The notes beneath the pieces were generated by a model, which made no database searches, was not told the DNA's origin, and saw nothing but the letters and a program-made list of their open reading frames with translations. Made by a program: the position numbers and the translations under genes. 64,000 bases of DNA, taken from Halopelagius longus (GTDB lineage: Archaea > Halobacteriota > Halobacteria > Halobacteriales > Haloferacaceae). Below, piece after piece: positions 31,059-40,601 of the stretch (its first letter is position 1; each line of letters begins with the position of its first letter). The DNA lies in assembly GCF_900100875.1 (NCBI RefSeq), contig NZ_FNKQ01000007.1, positions 51,665 to 115,664 on the forward strand, given 5' to 3'.

Positions 31059-34000
31059 TACTGATCCACGCTCCCGGGGTGATCGAGTGCGAGTCCCTCA
31101 TAGTATCGAATAGGATCGCCGTTTTCGCGTTGGGTCGTCCGCTCGAATGTGACGTGATTACTGAGCCGACGAGCGAACCAAGATTTCGTGTCTGGTTCGA
31201 TATCATTCCTTTCAGCCCATTGTTCGTATCGCTCGTATACCTCCCCCGCGGCCACTGTGCTTTCAGCGTCCTCGATGAGGTGGAGATCCGCGAACCGCTC
31301 GACGACTGCATCTGGGTCATCCGCAATATCCTCGATCTGTGGCGCTTTTGTTTGTTGAGCAGTCTCACTCTGCTGGTCCGCAAATCCCACATCTCTGCTC
31401 GATGTCACTGTCTCGAATAGTGTCTCTAGGGGGTGTGTTTCTCCGTCAGAGTATACGACCGGCTCACCCTCTTCTGGAAGGATGACGATAGCGTACGACT
31501 CAGGGCTGTATTCGGGCGTTGGGAGTTCAGCGTCAGGAACGAATGGTTTCTTGATGCGCACCCAGTCCGCCTCGAACGCCGCCTTCGTGTCGTAGACATG
31601 CTGCTCACCATGCTCATACACGACGTACTCATCGGCTGCATGGTCGTAGCTGTAGATGGCAGGGACGCGGTCTTTCGATGCATCTGCGAGCGTTGAGAAA
31701 TGCGTGTACTCGGTCCCATCACCACCTCTGAGTACAAGGTCATCCTCTTCCCGCGCCCAGACGGTTCGGCTAGAGTCCGTCTCGCCTACCGTAGGTCTGA
31801 CCGCCGTTACGCCACCTTGTTCGGTCGCACCACCGTTGAAGGTGAGATGCTCGTCGTGGGTGTAAAATCGGGTTTCGCCGCTGGCGAGCTGCTGAACCGG
31901 TGGCGACAGAATCCGCTCGACCCGTTCGGCCCAGTAGGTTTCCGTCTCGCCGGGGCGGACCACGAACAACGGGACGTGACCAGCGTCCTGCGCTTTTCTG
32001 AGGTTCGTAAGTACCTTCACCGGGTTTTCTGGCGTTGTAGTCTCGGCCTCGATAGCAAACGTCTCGTCGAGGTCAGGATGCGTTGCTTTCGCATCTGGCC
32101 GTTCGTTACCATCCTGCGTGAGGATCGTAACGCGACATCCGAGTGCCGTGAGCGCAGCCTCGATTTCCAGTAACGCCGCATCGTGTGCCTCACTCCCCGA
32201 TGCTCTCGTGTCGCCGGTGTCCGGCGCTGCCGCTGTCTCTCCAACGTCGGTCAGGCGGACCAGCAGTTCGTCGGTGGCTGTATCAAGCTCGACATCGAGC
32301 AGCCGCGACCGCTCACGGATGTCCGCGAGCACATCGTAGTCCGGTGGATCGCTATCTACTCCCTCGAAGCATGCTCGCAGTTCAGCGTCGACGTCTTCGA
32401 CGGCCACCCACCCATTCTCGTCACGAACACCCTCTCGGAGCTGGATGATTCGAATCGTCTTCGCAAGCGCCTGATCGAGATCCTGATTCGGCGTGCCGAG
32501 AATCTCTTGTATCGCTTCTGGGGTCTGCTCAGAAGACGCACCCCCCGTTTCGGGCACGCCGAACTCGTCGCTTACTCGCTCGTGAATGGTCGATAATGAG
32601 TTCTCGAAGCGGTCCTCTTCCCAATCATCAAGCGGAGACTCGCTCTCGGGGTGGCCTGGTGGAATCGGTAGCGGTTCCAGACTAAACGGATACGGCCCCG
32701 TTTCACCGAACGTCGGGCTCGGCAGACTCGCAATCCATTCACCCCGAGGCAACGACCGAATCCGATTGGCGAAGTCGACCGGATCCATCTCCTCATGGGC
32801 CATCGCCTGGGCGAGCTCTCGGTCAACGTTGATCTTCCCGACGAGGGAGCTCCCGATATTGTTCAAGGTGTTCAGGTACACCTTCCGACCGCCTTCGGCC
32901 TCCATCTGCTCGGGGAACTGCATCGACAGCCCGACTGAAAGCCGGAAGCTACGCCCCTTTTCGAGGAGGTCGTTCATAATGTCGGAGACAACGATCGACG
33001 CAGCCTCATCGACGAGCAGGTTCGCGACGTAGTCGTCCGGGTACTGTTTGAGGTCGTGTTTGCGCTCCTTGAGTGCATCATCGAGATTGGTCAGAATCAC
33101 GCCCGTCATAATGCGGGCGGCCTCATCCCGAAGATCGCCGAGATCGAAGAGGATGACTGTGTTCTCGTCAAGGACGTCGCGGAAGTCGAACTGGTTCTCG
33201 GTATTGTTGAACACCCGCCGTAGGTGGGTGTCCTGTGAGATGTAGGCGAGCCGATTCCCGACACCGCCCATCACGTTCGCGAACGTATTCGGATCGAGTT
33301 GGAGCTGCCGCCGAATCGTCCGCACGACTTCCTCGTCACTCGACTGAGGTGCTTCGCCGAGAGTCTCATTCGGCGGCCCGGCTTCCCAGAGTTGGTCGAC
33401 AATGTGTTCTAGCTGTCGGTGGGCGAAGTAGTCAGTCGACTCCCGATACATACCATTCTCGCGGCCGTATTCCTCATCGAACAGTGCCTTGATGAGCATC
33501 TTGATGAGCGTCGGAGCAACGGTGGCGCGTTCGTAGCGATCCGTTCCCATGACAAGTTTGAGAATCTCCTCGTAGTGATCGGCCTTCCGCTGGACTGCAT
33601 CCTCACGGCGCCGTCCGTTTTCCATCGCAGGTTCAAGATTGAAGAACGAGAAGCCGGGGAGGACATCCGGCATCGGGAAATGAACGACGTTCGCCTCAAG
33701 GTCAGTCGTGCCGAATCGACGCGCATGTACCCGCATGTAGTTCTCGCTCATGCCGTCGCCCTTCGGATCAATCAGGATGACCGGGCCCTCAGTGTTCTCG
33801 TAGAGCGAGAGCACGTCATTGATGAGTGCCTTCGATTTCCCCGACCCAGTGGTTCCAAAGCGGCCGTAGTGGGTCGGGAGTAGGTCCGCTGGAATGTGGG
33901 TCGGCGTCTCTTCGGGCACACCGTTCTCATCGAGTGCGTATCCGACGGCCATCCCGTCACGGAACTGGCGCATGAGGTCTTGGTGCGGGCGGGGGAGTGG

Positions 34001-35386
34001 ATTCCGGCTTTGCTGTTCGGCCCGCGTTCCTCTCGTCCCCTCAACAGTCAATTGCTCCGAGGACGGTGCGATAATGAAATGAGCGAGCTCGTTTCCGTTC
34101 AGAACCAACTCAGGCCGCTTCTTTCCGCTGCCAGTGTCGAGGTCCCGGTTCACCAGTCGGGTTAGTGCCTTTCGTGCGTGCTTCTCTTTCGTCGCCTGTC
34201 GGAAGCCCTTGTTCCGGAGTCGCTGCCCTTCGATTCCATAAAATGGACCGTCGAGCGGATCGAATACCGGGCGGAGAGCGTCCATTCGGTCGTCGAGATC
34301 TTCGGCAGCATCATCGTCGACTGGAACAGCGAGCGCCCGGATATTTGCGGTGAACGTCCGCTTCGGGGTCTTAGCGGTGATCCGTTCGACTCGTTTCTTG
34401 ACTGGCTCGCTCAGCTGGCGTTCGCTTCGATCACGTGGCTGTGCCTCAGCCTCCAAAAGTGACCCAACCCACTCCTGAAAGAGTGTATCTCGCCCATCGA
34501 TCAGGTTCTCTTTACGGACCTCCGCATCGGACGTCCAGTCGGGCTTCCGTCGGAAGACGACCTGGAAGGCAATCGGGTGCTCGGCTTCGATCAGATGGTC
34601 GACGAGTGAGGCGAGAGAATCCCCTGGCTGGTCTGGTGTCGTCAGCGAATCAGTCGCATCCTCCGCAAAGGGCGTCAGCATCGTCATCCAGTCCTCCTTC
34701 CTGGTGGCGTTCCCGTACCAGTGGACACCGACCGGCGAGACCGTGTCCAAGGCTGGTCGGGCGAGTACCGTTCCGTTGCTCGTCGCGGTGGGCTTCGTGA
34801 GCGCTGTCAGCGGTTGATCGGCTGAGAGCGTGTTCGGAGGTGCGACTGCGATAGCACCATCATCATGCTCAATGAGGTACTGCTCGTTCGACGCTGGTGC
34901 TGTGCCACCATCCGCGACTGATTCTGTCTCGTCAGCCGCTGGTTCGCCCGTATTTCGTTCACCTGCTGGTCCTGCAGGTGGCTCTCGCTGTTCATCAGGG
35001 CCGAACTCGTAGTAGATGCCGTCCTCATGGAGGCGATCGACAAATTCCTCCTGCGTGTATTCGACAGGTTGGATCAGTTTCGACGCTAGATCTACTTCGA
35101 CGCGCTCAATATCGAATGTGGACGGGTAGATGGATTGTAGTCGCTTCGCGAGTGTATCGAGATGCTCGTCAGCCCCGTAGTAGAATTTAACCGGTTCATC
35201 TACCCCCTCGCTTAATGCGAGAAACTCGAAGTGGAGCGGACGCGTACTGTGTAGCGGATTCAATTTCTGCGCGAGACTCGGTGAGGCCGTCGTTGTCAGT
35301 TTGTGGAGGCTGGCGAGAATCTGCGGGATCTCCGTCACGGAAAGGGACTCGGAGGTCGGTGTGACGCGAAGGTACTCACGCATCAT
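31058..35386 (-). CDS. conjugative coupling ATPase (VirD4/TraD/HerA-like), large
   Basis: This 1,442-residue motor probably pumps DNA into the mating channel. The N-terminal about 450 residues are unusual for VirD4. Walker A is FGTTGSGKSKALI (about residue 510), followed by VILIDPKGDGMSE, typical of HerA/FtsK-type transfer ATPases. Walker B is ANLLVDEAAS (about residue 795), with GVGNRLAYISQDTHLRRVFN between. Residues about 1085-1180 (VTILTQDGNERPDAKATHPD, FAIEAETTTPENPVKVLTNL) may be a PD-(D/E)XK-like accessory domain. It overlaps the VirB4 gene by 11 bp in one operon. Confidence 0.88.
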   Translation of the reverse strand: MMREYLRVTPTSESLSVTEIPQILASLHKLTTTASPSLAQKLNPLHSTRPLHFEFLALSEGVDEPVKFYYGADEHLDTLAKRLQSIYPSTFDIERVEVDLASKLIQPVEYTQEEFVDRLHEDGIYYEFGPDEQREPPAGPAGERNTGEPAADETESVADGGTAPASNEQYLIEHDDGAIAVAPPNTLSADQPLTALTKPTATSNGTVLARPALDTVSPVGVHWYGNATRKEDWMTMLTPFAEDATDSLTTPDQPGDSLASLVDHLIEAEHPIAFQVVFRRKPDWTSDAEVRKENLIDGRDTLFQEWVGSLLEAEAQPRDRSERQLSEPVKKRVERITAKTPKRTFTANIRALAVPVDDDAAEDLDDRMDALRPVFDPLDGPFYGIEGQRLRNKGFRQATKEKHARKALTRLVNRDLDTGSGKKRPELVLNGNELAHFIIAPSSEQLTVEGTRGTRAEQQSRNPLPRPHQDLMRQFRDGMAVGYALDENGVPEETPTHIPADLLPTHYGRFGTTGSGKSKALINDVLSLYENTEGPVILIDPKGDGMSENYMRVHARRFGTTDLEANVVHFPMPDVLPGFSFFNLEPAMENGRRREDAVQRKADHYEEILKLVMGTDRYERATVAPTLIKMLIKALFDEEYGRENGMYRESTDYFAHRQLEHIVDQLWEAGPPNETLGEAPQSSDEEVVRTIRRQLQLDPNTFANVMGGVGNRLAYISQDTHLRRVFNNTENQFDFRDVLDENTVILFDLGDLRDEAARIMTGVILTNLDDALKERKHDLKQYPDDYVANLLVDEAASIVVSDIMNDLLEKGRSFRLSVGLSMQFPEQMEAEGGRKVYLNTLNNIGSSLVGKINVDRELAQAMAHEEMDPVDFANRIRSLPRGEWIASLPSPTFGETGPYPFSLEPLPIPPGHPESESPLDDWEEDRFENSLSTIHERVSDEFGVPETGGASSEQTPEAIQEILGTPNQDLDQALAKTIRIIQLREGVRDENGWVAVEDVDAELRACFEGVDSDPPDYDVLADIRERSRLLDVELDTATDELLVRLTDVGETAAAPDTGDTRASGSEAHDAALLEIEAALTALGCRVTILTQDGNERPDAKATHPDLDETFAIEAETTTPENPVKVLTNLRKAQDAGHVPLFVVRPGETETYWAERVERILSPPVQQLASGETRFYTHDEHLTFNGGATEQGGVTAVRPTVGETDSSRTVWAREEDDLVLRGGDGTEYTHFSTLADASKDRVPAIYSYDHAADEYVVYEHGEQHVYDTKAAFEADWVRIKKPFVPDAELPTPEYSPESYAIVILPEEGEPVVYSDGETHPLETLFETVTSSRDVGFADQQSETAQQTKAPQIEDIADDPDAVVERFADLHLIEDAESTVAAGEVYERYEQWAERNDIEPDTKSWFARRLSNHVTFERTTQRENGDPIRYYEGLALDHPGSVDQ

Positions 35387-37580
35387 CGTCGCTCACCTCC
35401 GAGCCGCCGTCAGGTTGTGCCACTGTTTCTTCAGTCGATTTTCCATTCTCGTTCATCACCTGCTCATCGAGATTCTCACGGAACCGCTGCACGTCAGTAT
35501 CAACGGCCTCCTCGTCAGCGCCGGGGAGTGAAGACCGTCGCTGCTCGGTCGGGTCGAAGTCGATGACGTGCTTCTCCTTGGGCATCGCCTCAACTTTGAT
35601 GCCGCGCCACTCGCCGTCGACGCCGACAAGCGCCTCGGAGAATCCGGCATCCTCGCTGCCGGGGACCGCGTCCTGCACGTAACGCATCTGTGCGTAGTTC
35701 AACCCGAACTCGTCGGCCCACTCCTCGTCCATCCCATCGAGGCGATGGAACTGCTTGACGGCACACTGATCGAGGATGGCTTCGGACTCGGCGTGCTCGA
35801 AGAACTCGTCGACGGTCTGTGTGACGAGCCGAATCGAGAGGTCGTGGTGGCGGTGGTGCCGGAACACAGTTTCGAGGAACGCCAAACTCGCAGCGTCCTG
35901 CATAATGTAGCGCGCCTCGTCGATGACGAAGACGACCTCCTTGTCTGTCTCCTTCGCCCGCTCGTACACGAGCGAGATGAGCAACTGCATCGTCAGCGCC
36001 GTACTGCTGTCGACGCTGCCCTCCTGTTGTGCGAGATCGAGGTAGATGACCTTCTCGTCACGGATGTCGAACTCTGAGGACTTCCCGAGATTGGCGTGGC
36101 GACCCTCCTCTTCGAAGGGACGAAGCTGGTCAAGAAGCCATGTCGCGTCCTCGCGGATCTTCCCGGCCTCCTCGTCGGAACGGACGACGAACGACTCTGG
36201 GTCGTCGACCATGTCTTCGAAGACGTCCATCATGTCTCGGATGGTCGGGCTGGGGTTGCTGTGCGTCGAGATGTCGTCGGTGATGTCGTTGCGCTTGTAG
36301 GCACGCTTGAGCCCGTGTTCGAGCGTCGTTCGACGGTCACCGAGCGAGATACCGCGCAGTGCGAAGAAGTTCGTCAGGAAGCTCATCGCGTCGTCGAGCT
36401 TCTCGTTGAACGGGCTCGCGTCATCACCCATCGCCCGCTGGACGTGATCGGGAGTCTGACGAATCTCCAGAGGATTTAGGCCGAGCGTCCCACCGACGGT
36501 GATGCGTTTCGCATCGAGGGCTTCGGAGACACCTGCCCAGTTGTTGAGCGGCTCGAGGATGATGCCGATTCGGTCCTTACTCTGTTCGATCGAGCGGATG
36601 AAGTTCTGCTTCGAACCGAACGATTTGCCTGATCCAGTATCGCCGACGGTGAACATCGCGTACCCGTTGTCGCGAGCGAACGGGTCGATGACGACGGGAC
36701 TCTGATTGTCCTTGTGGATACCGAATTCGACCCCGCCCTCTTCGAGGATGGTCGCATTATGTGGTGATGAGAGCAGTGCGCCAACGGCTCCACCGAGGGC
36801 GATGGATTCGCGGCCAAACACGTTGTCTCCAATCGGAGCAGCCGACTGCAGGGCGAGGTCCTGACGACAGATCGCGGTTTTCGGCGTGAGGTTTGCTGGA
36901 TCGTCGCGGAGAGCGCTCTTGACTTTCTGGACGGAGTCTCTGAGGTCCTCCCTGGTGTCTGCGCGTACCGTGACGAACATCCCTTGATCGAAGACGTTCG
37001 CCCCGCTCTCGACGGCCTTGTACGTCGCGGCCGCTTCGTTTGCTCGTTCCTGGAGGTACGCGCTGCGGACACTCTGCTCGAGATCAGCGTCGACCTGAAG
37101 GTCGTCAGCGATGTCCTGCAGTTCGTTCCGCGCTCGCTGCTGGTTCTTCGGGGTGATGTGTGCTGTGAGGTCGAACTCGACGTCGGTCAACTCGAAGAGA
37201 TCGCTCAGGTACCCATCGTTCGGGTAGTCGGCGTAGTCCGCGATATACAGCGTCGTCGTCCACTGCTCGCCAACCCGTGCGGCTCGTGTCTCCCACTCGA
37301 TGGCTGCCGGCGCGGTCACCGTCTTGTGGGACTCGGAGATATCGTCGAGGAGTTGGCCCTCTGCGTGACCCTCTTTGAGCGTTTCCTCGTTGAGGACGTC
37401 CGAGAAGTCAACTTCGGGTTCGTCGTCGTCGGTGTGCCTGTCCCAGAGGAGTTTCCCGATACCCCCGAGGACCACAACCAAAAGGAGGTAAATTGCCGTA
37501 CCTTCGGTCGACGTTGGATTCAATAACCACTCTGTGAGCTGGGTGAAGGCCTCGCTCGCTTGCAGGATGACGTTATGCAT
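35376..37580 (-). CDS. virB4-like: VirB4-like type IV secretion ATPase
   Basis: About 734 residues from the ATG at 37580. An N-terminal membrane anchor (about residues 28-45: AIYLLLVVVLGGIGKLLW) is followed by the VirB4 N-domain. The C-terminal ATPase has Walker A VGDTGSGKSFGSK (about residue 313) and Walker B VVFVIDEARYIMQD (about residue 552). VETVFRHHRHHDLSIRLVTQ is the typical sensor helix region. VirB4 energises pilus and channel assembly. It lies between the membrane-protein gene (8-bp overlap) and the coupling-protein gene (11-bp overlap). Confidence 0.92.
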   Translation of the reverse strand: MHNVILQASEAFTQLTEWLLNPTSTEGTAIYLLLVVVLGGIGKLLWDRHTDDDEPEVDFSDVLNEETLKEGHAEGQLLDDISESHKTVTAPAAIEWETRAARVGEQWTTTLYIADYADYPNDGYLSDLFELTDVEFDLTAHITPKNQQRARNELQDIADDLQVDADLEQSVRSAYLQERANEAAATYKAVESGANVFDQGMFVTVRADTREDLRDSVQKVKSALRDDPANLTPKTAICRQDLALQSAAPIGDNVFGRESIALGGAVGALLSSPHNATILEEGGVEFGIHKDNQSPVVIDPFARDNGYAMFTVGDTGSGKSFGSKQNFIRSIEQSKDRIGIILEPLNNWAGVSEALDAKRITVGGTLGLNPLEIRQTPDHVQRAMGDDASPFNEKLDDAMSFLTNFFALRGISLGDRRTTLEHGLKRAYKRNDITDDISTHSNPSPTIRDMMDVFEDMVDDPESFVVRSDEEAGKIREDATWLLDQLRPFEEEGRHANLGKSSEFDIRDEKVIYLDLAQQEGSVDSSTALTMQLLISLVYERAKETDKEVVFVIDEARYIMQDAASLAFLETVFRHHRHHDLSIRLVTQTVDEFFEHAESEAILDQCAVKQFHRLDGMDEEWADEFGLNYAQMRYVQDAVPGSEDAGFSEALVGVDGEWRGIKVEAMPKEKHVIDFDPTEQRRSSLPGADEEAVDTDVQRFRENLDEQVMNENGKSTEETVAQPDGGSEVSDDDA

Positions 37581-38694
37581 TGGTCTCATCCTCCCAGCGC
37601 GAGTTGCCAAGGATCGGCTGCTCGCGAACAATACGCTCTGCTTCGTCGTACTCGTGCTCGCGGCCGTTCCAGAAGTCCATGTTCAGGACGAACAGTTCGA
37701 TCGTACTGAGCCGACGAGCAGACCACCCGGATGCCTGCTGGATGAACTCGGCTCGAACGTTGTTGACGCGGCTGTCCAGCTTCTCGAACATCTGTGCCCG
37801 GCGCTCGACGTCCGTGAGGTCCTCACGACGAGTCACGAACGGGTTGAACAGAAACCCGATGACGGGGAACTGCGTCAGTTTCTCCGCAGGTGTGCCTTCG
37901 TCTCGGTATCTGTCGTAGACTTCGAGCGGCGTGACTTCGACGCCGATGTAGTAACTGACTTGCTGAATACCCCTGTCACGCATTTCTTTGGGGCGTGTCT
38001 CGCGGTACTCCTCAAGGAGTTCTCGGAAGATTCGGTTCTGTTTGACGTCCTCGTCGGTGAGTCGCTCCTCGATCGTCTCGGTGATTTGTTCCACCGGAAA
38101 TGACCGCGTTGTCGCGTGGAATTTGAGCTTTGAGTCGAGCTCTTTGTTCGCGAACTCTTCGCCCGCCTCCTGAAGCTGCGCCCAATCGTCGGACATCGCG
38201 AAATCCATGTTCCCCGGGTCGATCTCGATGAACGCTTCCATCGTTTCATCTGCCCGTTGAATCGCCCCTGCACCGGGCCACGCCCGCTTGACGTTCGTGA
38301 GGTCCTGCGTTCGCTCATCCGGTTTGAACGGCGTGTAGTTTGCGAGCCTTCCTTCATTCCGCTCTGTCTCGTTCGTGTTACTATCGGGAACCTCTGGGGC
38401 ACTGAACGTAACTCGCGGGCGCTTGACGTATCGATAGACGTCCTTCGTCCACGTCCACGCGTTCAGGTGGTCGGGCGAAACGTAGACGATCGCAACACCA
38501 AAGCCGAAGCCCCCGGCGATGAACGGAAGGGCGAGTGACTCAATCCCAGTAAGGCCAGCGATGAACAGGCCGATGATTGGGAACGCGATCAGGACGCCCA
38601 CGTCACCCTCCTCGATGTTGAGGTAGGGAACACGACTCTCTTCGCCGAACTGGTCCATGATGCGCCGTGCAGCTGCCTCTTGATCCATCGACAT
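37573..38694 (-). CDS. conjugation membrane protein (PrgI/VirB3-VirB4 N-like)
   Basis: This 373-residue protein has two adjacent membrane helices at about residues 30-72 (VGVLIAFPIIGLFIAGLTGI, LALPFIAGGFGFGVAIVYVS), then a large soluble domain with helices (AFIEIDPGNMDFAMSDDWAQ, ITETIEERLTDEDVKQNRIF). The layout of two helices followed by a domain resembling the VirB4 N-terminal part is what haloarchaeal conjugation clusters place directly before VirB4. It probably forms part of the inner-membrane channel. It is translationally coupled to VirB4. Confidence 0.75.
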   Translation of the reverse strand: MSMDQEAAARRIMDQFGEESRVPYLNIEEGDVGVLIAFPIIGLFIAGLTGIESLALPFIAGGFGFGVAIVYVSPDHLNAWTWTKDVYRYVKRPRVTFSAPEVPDSNTNETERNEGRLANYTPFKPDERTQDLTNVKRAWPGAGAIQRADETMEAFIEIDPGNMDFAMSDDWAQLQEAGEEFANKELDSKLKFHATTRSFPVEQITETIEERLTDEDVKQNRIFRELLEEYRETRPKEMRDRGIQQVSYYIGVEVTPLEVYDRYRDEGTPAEKLTQFPVIGFLFNPFVTRREDLTDVERRAQMFEKLDSRVNNVRAEFIQQASGWSARRLSTIELFVLNMDFWNGREHEYDEAERIVREQPILGNSRWEDETNA

Positions 38695-38700
38695 GTATTC

Positions 38701-39762
38701 TTAGTAGGTTCCAGGGTCGTTCTCGGTCCGTCGGTACGACGGCGTACTGTTCTCTTCGTCGCTAGCCTGTCCACGCGCTGCGGCCTTCTGAGCGACAGCG
38801 TGACCAGCAGCTGCCTTTGGTCCCCATCGAGCGGCAGTCGTCGCGACGCCGGCGCCACCGACGTACGCACCTGCTGCGACGCCACCGATGAGGGCTGCTC
38901 CTTTCGTCGCTCCACCGACGACCTTGGCGGTCAGCGGAGTCGCGTACTTGAACGTCTTCCAGGCTACATAGAGTGCGACGAGCGGGAGGGATGTAGCGAC
39001 AAGGTACTTAAGGAACTTCGTTCCCGGTGTCAGCATTTCTCCAGCGTAAATTAGGTCGTATCCTTTGAGGATTACTGCGGCAGGTAGTGGGAGAATAGTC
39101 AGTGGGACAAACCGCTTACTGAAGCCCAGAGCAATATCAGAGACAACCGGAATATTTCCATAGGCGAGAGCGAATGCAACGGGCATCCCATATAAGTAAA
39201 TGTAGATGAGAACCTTCCTGATGTAGAGTAGTGCCTCCAACGCCCACATCGAAATTCCACCAACGAGGGCAAATAACAGGCCCAATCCAGGGTTCGTGAC
39301 TGATACTTCCAAGTACCCAAGCATAGTCTCCGTGACTGAGGAGAGCTCTGGCATCAGTGCAATAGTGAATCCGTTGATGAGGTAGAGAGTCAGGGACCCA
39401 ACCCAGTACCAGGTAATGATTAGGAAGGCACCGACCCATGCAGTTTTCTTCGTTTTTCCGGCTTCGTAGGCACTGCCGATATTGAAGATTCGAATCGTAT
39501 GCCGCCCTTGAACGCTCATCACGAGAAGTAGAAGAGAGATGAGCATGATCTCACCACCGACAAGAGCATCTCGGATTGCTGACCAGGGTGCGTTCGTCGG
39601 ATCTCCAAAAACAAATGTTCCGTCCGTGTTTGGAGTGGGTGTCCCGAACATCCCCTCCGTCAGTGTCTCGTACCCCGATCTGAGCCCATCCATGAACAGG
39701 CCAGTAAACCAATCAACGACGGCCTTGGTACCTTCCAGTACAACGTCAATTAGATCAACCAT
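38701..39762 (-). CDS. VirB6/TrbL-like polytopic membrane protein
   Basis: About 353 residues from the ATG at 39762. Some six to eight membrane helices are visible, for example IMLISLLLLVMSVQGRHTIR, WVGAFLIITWYWVGSLTLYL, YLYGMPVAFALAYGNIPVVS and TILPLPAAVILKGYDLIYAG. A Gly/Ala-rich stretch (about residues 285-330) and a short charged tail follow. Length and topology fit the VirB6/TrbL component that forms the inner-membrane pore. It sits 6 bp before the PrgI-like gene. Confidence 0.75.
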   Translation of the reverse strand: MVDLIDVVLEGTKAVVDWFTGLFMDGLRSGYETLTEGMFGTPTPNTDGTFVFGDPTNAPWSAIRDALVGGEIMLISLLLLVMSVQGRHTIRIFNIGSAYEAGKTKKTAWVGAFLIITWYWVGSLTLYLINGFTIALMPELSSVTETMLGYLEVSVTNPGLGLLFALVGGISMWALEALLYIRKVLIYIYLYGMPVAFALAYGNIPVVSDIALGFSKRFVPLTILPLPAAVILKGYDLIYAGEMLTPGTKFLKYLVATSLPLVALYVAWKTFKYATPLTAKVVGGATKGAALIGGVAAGAYVGGAGVATTAARWGPKAAAGHAVAQKAAARGQASDEENSTPSYRRTENDPGTY

Positions 39763-39764
39763 AG

Positions 39765-40601
39765 TTAGGATTCCGTGATTGTAACTTCGCAATCAGTCAT
39801 GTCGTTGGAACCAGAGTATTGGACTTCGCAGGCTTTTGAGACCTGATCACCTCTAACCTCCGTCTCAACAGCTACAGTGAATTGGCCGCTGTTGCCATCT
39901 AGTGAGCAGCCCGTTCCGTCCGCTGTTTCTGTGCCAAATGGGAACGAGCTACTGAACAAGTCAATCGTCTCGCCAGACGGGATTACTACTTGTTCAGTTT
40001 CATACAGCCCGCCGCCTCTGGGGTCCTCGATTGGATTGGGAACATCTCCAGTGAATTGTAGCTCTACGACAGCATCTGGACCACTGCCCGTGTTCTCTAG
40101 AGTAACGAATGCCTCTCCGTTCTTTTTTCTATCAGTTTTGCTCTCTCCATAGATCTCATCCCAGGGCTTGTCTGGACTATTTCGATAAAGTCCGATATCC
40201 CGGATCTCGATCTGTGGTCTGATTTCCTCAGCGCTCTCGATGACACTCTCCTCACCTTTCAGTGCGACTACGCGGTACTCCCCTGGCTCGTAATCGGTTC
40301 CAATCTCAAACGAGACCTGTTGAGCCCCTGCGGCCACGTCACGCTTCCCGAATAACTCTCGATTGGGCTGGATGAGATTGACCTGGTCAACGTCGGCTTC
40401 TGCCGAGAGCTCGATGACGAGCGTCGTTCCGTCAACGACAACTTGCTTGAGCGGCCCTTGACCGTCTGAATCGGTTGTTCCATCATTGGGAATTCCGGAG
40501 TTTCCACTGTTGTTCAGACAGGCAGCCACGCTCGCGAGCGTAGCACCTGCCACTGTTTGGAGGGCGTTTCTTCGGCTGATGTGTGGATGGTCTCTGGTCA
40601 T
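39765..40601 (-). CDS. Tat-dependent lipoprotein
   Basis: This 278-residue protein has a twin-arginine signal (SRRNALQTVAGATLASVAA) running into a lipobox Cys (AAC, about residue 28), so it is a membrane-anchored lipoprotein outside the cell. The mature part is beta-rich, with possible tandem Ig-like domains (LVIELSAEADVDQVNLIQPN, FVTLENTGSGPDAVVELQFT). It is probably a surface or channel-stabilising part of the mating apparatus. It overlaps the upstream surface-protein gene by 4 bp. Confidence 0.8.
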   Translation of the reverse strand: MTRDHPHISRRNALQTVAGATLASVAACLNNSGNSGIPNDGTTDSDGQGPLKQVVVDGTTLVIELSAEADVDQVNLIQPNRELFGKRDVAAGAQQVSFEIGTDYEPGEYRVVALKGEESVIESAEEIRPQIEIRDIGLYRNSPDKPWDEIYGESKTDRKKNGEAFVTLENTGSGPDAVVELQFTGDVPNPIEDPRGGGLYETEQVVIPSGETIDLFSSSFPFGTETADGTGCSLDGNSGQFTVAVETEVRGDQVSKACEVQYSGSNDMTDCEVTITES